Positions 1 through 4,919 of a DNA stretch of 6,461 nt are shown here, one piece after another; positions within the stretch are counted from its first letter, which is position 1, and every line of letters begins with the position of its first letter. This DNA is from an uncultured Eubacteriales bacterium. GTDB taxonomy: Bacteria > Bacillota > Clostridia > Oscillospirales > UMGS1783. The notes beneath the pieces were generated by a model. The model saw only the letters and a list, made by a program, of their open reading frames with translations. It ran no database searches and had not been told where the DNA came from. The stretch lies in NCBI GenBank assembly GCA_900555065.1, contig USJY01000080.1, forward strand, positions 1 through 6,461. The letters run 5' to 3'. The position numbers and the translations under genes were made by a program.

Positions 1-115
1 TTGGGATGGCTTTCTCCCTCAGAATTTACTGTCCAATATGTTTGACAAACCTACAGTTTTTCAAAAAATAATGCTTGGAAAAACAATTTAGAAACAGGGA
101 CGAAACGCGCTCAAG

Positions 116-140
116 AATCCCGTGTCGGCAGGACAGGATT
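116..140. repeat. Short inverted repeat (9 bp with 2-nt bulge)
   Basis: Plus-strand AATCC, CG, TGTC, loop GGCAG, GACA, GGATT: nine pairs interrupted by an unpaired CG. Neither side is followed directly by a T-run. On the minus strand the sequence then passes through CGTCCCTG into a T-rich stretch (about 100-60), so a contribution to termination in that direction is conceivable but weak. Confidence 0.3.
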
Positions 141-148
141 GACGTGGA

Positions 149-202
149 AGAGGACCGGCCCGGCTCCAATGCGGCGGCGGGGATGGAAAGGCAGAGGACC
201 GG
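149..202. repeat. Direct repeat pair AGAGGACCGG
   Basis: The 10-base unit occurs at 149-158 and 193-202, 44 bases apart. The second copy is part of the arm that pairs with 236-250, and the first could compete for part of the same pairing. This may be remnant local duplication in a GC-rich spacer. Confidence 0.55.
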
Positions 203-250
203 GGCGAGCGAACAGCGAACCCGTATCGCGAACAGCGGCCCTCCGCCTTT
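187..250 (-). terminator. Imperfect 15-bp stem just after the zinc-ribbon gene, possible terminator
   Basis: On the minus strand, 7 nt after the TGA stop, AAAGGCGGAGGGCCG (250-236) can pair with CGGTCCTCTGCCTTT (201-187), giving 15 pairs of which two are G-U. The loop is 34 nt and can itself form a short GCGA/TCGC hairpin. The AAA...TTT flanks resemble a transcription terminator, but the loop is long and no T-run follows the stem (CCATCCCC comes next), so termination is not certain. It could instead protect the 3' end of the messenger RNA. Confidence 0.35.
208..237. repeat. Direct repeat pair GCGAACAGCG
   Basis: The 10-base unit occurs at 208-217 and 228-237, 20 bases from start to start, inside the loop of the 187-250 stem and running into its distal arm. 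Two copies only; no function can be assigned. Confidence 0.6.
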
Positions 251-257
251 CTTATGT

Positions 258-614
258 TCAGAGCTGTGTGCCGCACTTGCTGCAATAGCAGCTGCCGTTG
301 GGATTGATCGTGCCGCAGGCGCGGCAGACGCGCGAACCTTTAATATCCGCCAGCTTTCCGCGCAGCTCGGCAAGCTTTTCTTTCTGCCTGTCAATCTGCT
401 CCGTTTTATCCGAAGTGTATTCTTCGAAACTGACTTCCATATCCTCGTCCGCCTCATAGACGGCGCGGCCCAAGTCCTGATACAGCCGGTCGATCTCCCG
501 TTCGGCCTCCCGTATCTTATAAAGCAGTTTCCCTTCTTCTATCAAATCGTTTGTCTTTTTCCCAACCGTATTGGTAACGTCGATTACTTTCTTCTGAAAA
601 TCCTCAAAATTCAT
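258..614 (-). CDS. Small coiled-coil protein with C-terminal zinc ribbon, function unknown
   Basis: I do not recognise a named family. The 118-residue product starts with a short amphipathic stretch (MNFEDFQKKVIDVTNTVGKK), followed by a long charged helical region (about 20-92) rich in E, K, R and L with spacing that suggests a coiled coil. It ends in a zinc ribbon: CRAC (C97, C100), GTINPNGS, then CSKCG (C111, C114), plus an extra C109 just before the second pair. There is no signal peptide or membrane segment, so it should be cytosolic. Proteins of this layout (helical body plus tail CxxC-CxxC) are common in Clostridia and usually annotated as zinc-ribbon domain-containing or hypothetical. 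It follows hemZ after 35 nt, with its own strong ribosome binding site and a possible promoter. A long plus-strand frame covering the same bases lacks coherent protein features and is taken as its shadow. Gene reality is well supported; function is open. Confidence 0.85.
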   Translation of the reverse strand: MNFEDFQKKVIDVTNTVGKKTNDLIEEGKLLYKIREAEREIDRLYQDLGRAVYEADEDMEVSFEEYTSDKTEQIDRQKEKLAELRGKLADIKGSRVCRACGTINPNGSCYCSKCGTQL

Positions 615-621
615 CCGGAAT

Positions 622-629
622 CCCTCCTT
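622..629 (-). promoter_or_regulatory. Strong ribosome binding site of the zinc-ribbon gene
   Basis: AAGGAGGG on the minus strand, 7 nt before the ATG at 614. It is the best Shine-Dalgarno in the window and fixes the start of this small gene. Confidence 0.8.
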
Positions 630-648
630 CTAAGAAAACCTATACGTT

Positions 649-677
649 ATTATATATCCGCAGCCGGTAAAACGCAA
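649..677 (-). promoter_or_regulatory. Putative sigma-A-type promoter for the zinc-ribbon gene
   Basis: On the minus strand a perfect TATAAT (654-649) lies 17 nt downstream of TTGCGT (677-672), which matches the TTGACA consensus in its first three bases only. The -10 box overlaps the hemZ TAA stop. A transcript would begin near 642, leaving a leader of about 28 nt carrying the strong ribosome binding site. AT-rich bases near a stop codon can produce such a match by chance. Confidence 0.4.
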
Positions 678-2104
678 TCAACTTTTGTCAGGTCTTTTAA
701 AATTCGCAAATTGTTTTCTATTTTTTCAGTATCGGATATGTATTCATAGGGGAATTTATGGTTTGCCGCGCGCACAGGATCCGCGCCGGCGCGGATATAT
801 TTCGAGATAGCGCCCGCCCCGAACCCCAGCACGGTCTGCAAATCGTCCATCATCACCATGTTGTAGTAGCAGGCGCGGCCCGGCGACGTATAGCCCGTGT
901 TTTCCAGGCCGCCGACCGCATTTTTCTGCCGGTAAATATAGTAGGGCCGGTAGCTCCGCTCGTACAGCGCCGTCTGCGCCAGGCCGGCGGCGGCAACCGC
1001 TCCCATATCGCGGACGGACTGCGTCCGGCCGTCCGTTTTGAGCTGCGCAGATTTTTTTAGGCACAGCGCATGCAGGGTGACGTTCTGCGGTCCAAGCGCG
1101 AGAATCCCTTCCACTGAACGAAGCATATCCTCATCCGTCTCGCCGGGAAGGCCGAGAATCAGGTCCGTGTTTATACTCCGAAACCCCATGCGCACAGCCT
1201 GTTCATACGCCGTATAGAACTGCGCGGACGTATGCCGCCGGCCAATGCGCGCCAGCGTTGCGTCGTGCAGCGTCTGCGGATTGATGCTGATGCGGTCCAC
1301 GCCATATTCGCGCAGCACGCGCAGCTTTTCCGCATCGACCGCATCTGGCCTTCCGGCCTCGAAGGTAAACTCCTGCAGGCCGTCCAAGGGCAGGGCGCGG
1401 CGGACGGTTTTCAGCAGCGTCCGGATTTCGGCGGCGGAGAGCACGGCCGGCGTACCGCCGCCCACATAGACGCTGCGCAGTGCAAGGCCGCTGCCGCGCA
1501 GCGCTTCGCCGTACAGCCGGATCTCGCCGCACAGGCGGTCCAGATAGGCCGGAATCAGCGCCAGCATCTTCTCCCCCGCCTGCGAGATGAAAGAGCAGTA
1601 GCTGCAGCGGCTGGGACAGAATGGGATGGAAATATAGGCGGATATTTCATGCGGGCGGGGCGCAAAGCCGATTTCCCGGCGCAACGCAAGCGTATCAGCG
1701 CAAAGCGCCGCTTTCTCCGGCGCGGCGCAGTAAACGTCGGAAAACCGCTGTGCCGCCTTATCGCCCCAGTCCCGGGCATAGCGCGCCATTTCCTTGACCG
1801 GACGAATGCCGGTGAACATGCCCCAGGCGGGCGTACGCCCGGTAAACTGCGCAGCGGCAAGATAAAAAGACCGCTTCACAGCGGTCCTGGCCGCATCGGG
1901 CGCATGGGCCGGCGCCTGTGCCCGCGCCTGCGCAGTGCGGCCTTCGCATTCGATCACAGTTTCGCACACAAGCTGTCCGTTTTCCTCATAAGCGCGGCTG
2001 GCCGTCTCCATGCCGTCCGGGCCAAAGCCGCGGTCCGGGAAAAACGCGGTCGCCATGCTCTGCAGGTCGTACAGCCGGTCGTGTCCATACAGGTGCAGAA
2101 TCAT
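650..2104 (-). CDS. hemZ: HemZ-family radical SAM protein (annotated coproporphyrinogen dehydrogenase)
   Basis: A radical SAM enzyme of 484 residues. HemZ is related to HemN and HemW and is usually annotated as an oxygen-independent coproporphyrinogen III dehydrogenase, but its role is doubtful in organisms that lack haem synthesis. An N-terminal region of about 155 residues, absent from HemW, is followed by YISIPFCPSRCSYCSF, carrying the 4Fe-4S cysteines C163, C167 and C170. Further motifs are VYVGGGTP (S-adenosylmethionine contact, G215-P219), FTFEAGRPDA (the EAGRPD form typical of HemZ), DRISINPQT and DLILGLPGET. The C-terminal part has YIYRQKNAVGGLENTGY, a strong HemZ family signature. 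HemN has a fourth cysteine two residues after the third; here that position is F172, as in HemW-like proteins, so a true HemN reaction is uncertain. It overlaps the MBL gene by 4 nt. In many Clostridia hisS follows hemZ; here a zinc-ribbon gene follows instead. Confidence 0.9.
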   Translation of the reverse strand: MILHLYGHDRLYDLQSMATAFFPDRGFGPDGMETASRAYEENGQLVCETVIECEGRTAQARAQAPAHAPDAARTAVKRSFYLAAAQFTGRTPAWGMFTGIRPVKEMARYARDWGDKAAQRFSDVYCAAPEKAALCADTLALRREIGFAPRPHEISAYISIPFCPSRCSYCSFISQAGEKMLALIPAYLDRLCGEIRLYGEALRGSGLALRSVYVGGGTPAVLSAAEIRTLLKTVRRALPLDGLQEFTFEAGRPDAVDAEKLRVLREYGVDRISINPQTLHDATLARIGRRHTSAQFYTAYEQAVRMGFRSINTDLILGLPGETDEDMLRSVEGILALGPQNVTLHALCLKKSAQLKTDGRTQSVRDMGAVAAAGLAQTALYERSYRPYYIYRQKNAVGGLENTGYTSPGRACYYNMVMMDDLQTVLGFGAGAISKYIRAGADPVRAANHKFPYEYISDTEKIENNLRILKDLTKVDCVLPAADI

Positions 2105-2748
2105 GCCCGTATATCCTTCAGGTAAGGATTGTTCCGTTTCTCATAGTCCAGTGTGGAAAAGTCGCCGTGGCCGGGGCAAAGACGGTAGTCCCCCTGCAGG
2201 CGCACGACTTTGCGCAGGCTCTCTTCCATGGCAAACGGGTTGCTCTCGTGAAAATCCGTCCTGCCGACAACGTGTTCGAGCACGGTATCGCCCGTGAATG
2301 CCACGTCTTCACACAGCACGATCATACTGCCGGCCGTATGGCCCGGCGTATGCAGGAACCGAAGGGTCATCCCCCCCACTTCCAGCTCGTCGCCTTCATG
2401 CACGACGATGTCGGGCGGGATATATACTTTTGCCATAATATCCCGGATTCGGGAAGGATAAACATGCCGTCCGATCCCGCCGCCGTCTTCCATGAGTTTC
2501 CGGTCGTCCGCATGCAGGACAAGCGCCGCGCCCGTATGTTCCACAACTTCTTTTGCAGCGAAGGTGTGGTCGAAATGACCGTGCGTGAGCACCACGTATT
2601 TAACGCGGACGCCCAGCTTGTCCGCCTCCTCCAGGATTTTATCGGCGGAAGCGCCGGGATCGACGATAAAGCCGGCGTCGGAGGTATCGGATTTAACGAC
2701 ATAGCAGTTTGTCTGTATTGGTCCTACTTTCAGTCTTGACAGGATCAT
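2101..2748 (-). CDS. Metallo-beta-lactamase-fold hydrolase, glyoxalase II-like (YqgX/BaeB type)
   Basis: A cytosolic zinc hydrolase of 215 residues. Members of this glyoxalase II-like group split thioesters such as hydroxyacyl-thiols, but the true substrate of most small Firmicute members is not known. The sequence shows the full metal ligand set: THGHFDH (H56, H58, D60, H61), TPGHT (H137), TGDT (D154) and PGHG (H194). The opening GPIQTNCYVV and the near-terminal NPYL are characteristic of this subfamily. It lacks the long C-terminal domain of classical human/E. coli glyoxalase II, so that substrate assignment should not be assumed. The start ATG overlaps the rel stop by one base (TGATG) and the stop overlaps the hemZ start by four bases (ATGA), placing it firmly inside the operon. 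In Clostridia this gene is often found between rel (or dtd) and hemZ. Confidence 0.9.
   Translation of the reverse strand: MILSRLKVGPIQTNCYVVKSDTSDAGFIVDPGASADKILEEADKLGVRVKYVVLTHGHFDHTFAAKEVVEHTGAALVLHADDRKLMEDGGGIGRHVYPSRIRDIMAKVYIPPDIVVHEGDELEVGGMTLRFLHTPGHTAGSMIVLCEDVAFTGDTVLEHVVGRTDFHESNPFAMEESLRKVVRLQGDYRLCPGHGDFSTLDYEKRNNPYLKDIRA
2114..2119 (-). promoter_or_regulatory. Ribosome binding site of hemZ, inside the MBL gene
   Basis: GAAGGA on the minus strand lies 9 nt before the hemZ ATG at 2104. It sits in the final codons of the upstream gene and supports this start and the ATGA-coupled reading. Confidence 0.5.
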
Positions 2749-4910
2749 CAGTTCGTTCCCCTTACAATTTCTATTACGCTGTTTATCTTTTTCAGGCGCG
2801 CGATTACGCTGTCCAGGTGCTCCAGGCTCTTGACGTCGATCGTCACGGAGATCTTGACATAGCGGTCTTTCGTCTCCCGCGCGGAGAGCCGGTGTATCAT
2901 GACATGCAGGTTGGCCAGCGCCGTTGTAATATCGGCCGCAAGGCCGATTCGGTTATAACAGGTGAGGGTCAGGGTCGCGGCGAACCACTTTGTGTCGTAA
3001 TAGTCCCACGACACGTTGATAATGCGCGACATTCCCTCTTCCGTCTCCATGAGGCTGCGAATGTTCGGGCAGTCGGCCTTGTGCACAGAAACGCCGTATC
3101 CGCGCGTGATAAAGCCGATGATATCGTCGCCTGGCAGCGGATTGCAGCACTGTGAGAGCTTGACAAGGCAATTGTCGATCCCCTCTACGATCACGCCGCC
3201 GGAAGCGCGGTTGGCCGGCACTTCTCCGTCCAGCAGCTCGGGCTCCTTTGCCGGTGCGCGCAGCGCTCGGTATTCCTCGCGCAGCTTGGGCATAATTTTG
3301 CTCAGCGCCAGTCCGCCGTAGCCGATGGTGGCGTACAGTTCGTCAAGGTCCTTGAGCTGGAATCGCGTCAGCACCGATTCGACAAGCTGGTCGTAGATTT
3401 CGCCGCTGAGCGGGATCCGGTTTCGGCGCAGCTCATGCTCGAATCCCTCCCTGCCCCGCTCGATGTTCTCCTCACGTTTTTCGCGCTTAAAGTACTGGCG
3501 TATCTTCGAGCGCGCGCCGTTGGTGCGCACCATGCCGATCCAGTCCCGCGAAGGACCGCGTTCGGCTGCCGAAGTGAGAATCTCGACAATGTCGCCGTTG
3601 TGCAGGGTGTACGACAGCTCCACAATTTTACCGTTGACCTTCGCGCCGATCATCCGGTTCCCAACGGCGGTGTGGATGCTGTATGCAAAGTCGATGGGAT
3701 TGGAACCTGCCGGGAGATTGATTACGTCGCCCTTCGGCGTGAACACGAAAACCTGATCGGCAAAGAGATTGACCTTCAGCTCCTGCATAAAGTCCTCGTT
3801 GTCGATCCGTTCGCTCTGGTCCTCAATAAGAGAACGCACCCATTCCAGCTTGCTGTCGATCGAATCCGCGCCGGTAATGCCGCCCTTGTACTTCCAGTGC
3901 GCCGCAATGCCGTACTCGGCGACGCGGTGCATCTCCCACGTGCGGATCTGCACCTCGAACGGGATCGCTTCCCTGCCCAGCACCACGGTGTGCAGGGATT
4001 GGTACATATTGGGCTTGGGCGTGGAAATATAGTCCTTAAACCGGCCGGGAATGGGCTTAAACATGTCGTGGATAATGCCGAGCACATTGTAGCAGTCGGA
4101 CACTTCGTCCACAATAATGCGCACGGCGAACAGGTCGTAGATTTCCTCAAAGGTCTTGTTCTGGCCGTACATTTTATTGTATATGCTGTATATCTGCTTA
4201 ATACGAGAATCAATTGTATAGTGGTAGTGCTCCTCGTCCAGGCGCATGGCGAGTTTCTCCTTGATCGACGCGAGCACCTGCTCGCCCCGGTCGCGGACCT
4301 GGCTGATTTTCTGCTCGATCTCGGCATAGCCGATCGGGTCCAGATAGTACAGGGAACGGTCTTCCAGCTCGGCTTTTATGCGCTGCATACCGAGCATATC
4401 GGCCAGCGGCGCAAAAATCGACATGGTTTCAAACGAAGTGGCCCGCTGTTTCTCAGGCGGGCGCACGTCGAGCGTGCGCATATTGTGCAGGCGGTCGGCG
4501 AGCTTGATGAGGATAACGCGGATGTCCCGGACCATGGCAAGGAGCATTTTCCGCAGGTTCTCAGCCTGCGCGTCCTCTTTGGTCGTGTAGTTGATATGGC
4601 GCAGTTTGGAAACGCCCTCCACAATCAACAGCACGTCCGCGCCGAACTCGCGCTTAATGACCTGCGGCGACAGGTCGGTGTCCTCCAGCGTGTCGTGCAG
4701 CAGCGCCGCGATCACAGTATCCGTGTCGCAGTCCATTTCAATGAGAATCAAGGCCACGGCGACCGGATGGGAGATATAGGGCTCGCCGGAAGTACGCGTC
4801 TGTCCCTCGTGCTCTTGTGCCGCGATCGCATAGGCGCGCATGATTTTTTCCTGATCCAGTTGTACGTTCGCGTGCTCCAAACCCTGCAGGAGCTGTTCTC
4901 GATAATCCAT
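2748..4910 (-). CDS. rel: Bifunctional (p)ppGpp synthetase/hydrolase Rel (long RelA/SpoT homologue)
   Basis: Makes and degrades (p)ppGpp, the alarmone of the stringent response, in association with the ribosome. It is 720 residues, normal for a long Rel. The N-terminal HD hydrolase domain looks intact: R39 in TRTSGEPY, H48, H72-D73 with E76-D77 in HDTLED, and D139 with N143 in DRLHNMRTL. The synthetase domain (about 230-345) has D259 in YDLFAVR, GRFKDYI with the RxKD motif (290-293) typical of bifunctional Rel rather than the ExDD of RelA, Y303 in NMYQSLHT, and E319/Q321/R323 in EVQIRT. A TGS domain follows (about 386-447, with H413, equivalent to a tRNA-contacting His), then a helical region, a conserved-cysteine/zinc-finger module (C588, C589, H610, C614) and a C-terminal ACT domain (about 645-718). 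All catalytic residues I can place are present, so both activities are expected. It begins 8 nt after recJ and its TGA overlaps the next ATG as TGATG. In Bacillus the homologue is called relA. Confidence 0.97.
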   Translation of the reverse strand: MDYREQLLQGLEHANVQLDQEKIMRAYAIAAQEHEGQTRTSGEPYISHPVAVALILIEMDCDTDTVIAALLHDTLEDTDLSPQVIKREFGADVLLIVEGVSKLRHINYTTKEDAQAENLRKMLLAMVRDIRVILIKLADRLHNMRTLDVRPPEKQRATSFETMSIFAPLADMLGMQRIKAELEDRSLYYLDPIGYAEIEQKISQVRDRGEQVLASIKEKLAMRLDEEHYHYTIDSRIKQIYSIYNKMYGQNKTFEEIYDLFAVRIIVDEVSDCYNVLGIIHDMFKPIPGRFKDYISTPKPNMYQSLHTVVLGREAIPFEVQIRTWEMHRVAEYGIAAHWKYKGGITGADSIDSKLEWVRSLIEDQSERIDNEDFMQELKVNLFADQVFVFTPKGDVINLPAGSNPIDFAYSIHTAVGNRMIGAKVNGKIVELSYTLHNGDIVEILTSAAERGPSRDWIGMVRTNGARSKIRQYFKREKREENIERGREGFEHELRRNRIPLSGEIYDQLVESVLTRFQLKDLDELYATIGYGGLALSKIMPKLREEYRALRAPAKEPELLDGEVPANRASGGVIVEGIDNCLVKLSQCCNPLPGDDIIGFITRGYGVSVHKADCPNIRSLMETEEGMSRIINVSWDYYDTKWFAATLTLTCYNRIGLAADITTALANLHVMIHRLSARETKDRYVKISVTIDVKSLEHLDSVIARLKKINSVIEIVRGTN
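2758..2763 (-). promoter_or_regulatory. Ribosome binding site of the MBL hydrolase, inside the rel 3' end
   Basis: AAGGGG on the minus strand lies 9 nt before the ATG at 2748 and within the last codons of rel. It supports the chosen start and, with the TGATG junction, suggests translational coupling. Confidence 0.5.
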
Positions 4911-4913
4911 GGT

Positions 4914-4919
4914 CCTCCC
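4914..4919 (-). promoter_or_regulatory. Ribosome binding site of rel, overlapping the recJ stop codon
   Basis: On the minus strand the recJ stop runs directly into the signal as TAGGGAGGACC followed by ATG. GGGAGG uses the last G of the stop codon and leaves only 3 nt before the rel ATG, slightly tight. The close packing suggests that ribosomes ending on recJ feed rel translation. Confidence 0.6.

Larger units (their letters stand above)
1..257. other. Intergenic region without a supported gene
   Basis: The right half (about 120-257) is GC-rich and holds the repeats and stems listed separately. The left part (about 1-120) is distinctly AT-rich. No convincing coding frame is seen on either strand. 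Two plus-strand frames enter from the left edge and stop at 71 and 91; the latter (ending KTI then TAG) could be the tail of a convergent gene, but 29 residues without recognised motifs are not enough to call it. A short palindrome GTTTGACAAAC lies at 40-50. No tRNA or other RNA gene was recognised. Confidence 0.6.

Noticed and set aside
35..64. Minus-strand promoter TTGAAA (64-59) with CATATT (40-35) leading out of the left edge
   Set aside because: The -10 is weak, the spacing is 18 nt, and the gene it would serve is outside the window. GAGGGAG at 20-14 has no start codon at a usable distance within view.
42..72. Plus-strand promoter TTGACA (42-47) with AATAAT (67-72)
   Set aside because: The spacing of 19 nt is long and there is no plus-strand gene downstream. 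A chance match in AT-rich DNA is more likely.
2..91. Possible tail of a convergent plus-strand gene ending in TAG at 89-91
   Set aside because: Only 29 residues are visible, with no recognised motif and no clear terminator after it. Open frames of this size at an edge are common.
75..749. A 224-codon plus-strand frame starting at TTG (75)
   Set aside because: It lies antisense to the zinc-ribbon gene and the hemZ end, starts at TTG without a ribosome binding site and has no recognisable domain. The opposite strand has a strong Shine-Dalgarno and clear motifs.
1232..2125. A 297-codon plus-strand frame
   Set aside because: Antisense to hemZ, with low-complexity A/R/G-rich translation and no domain. 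It is a shadow of a well-supported gene.
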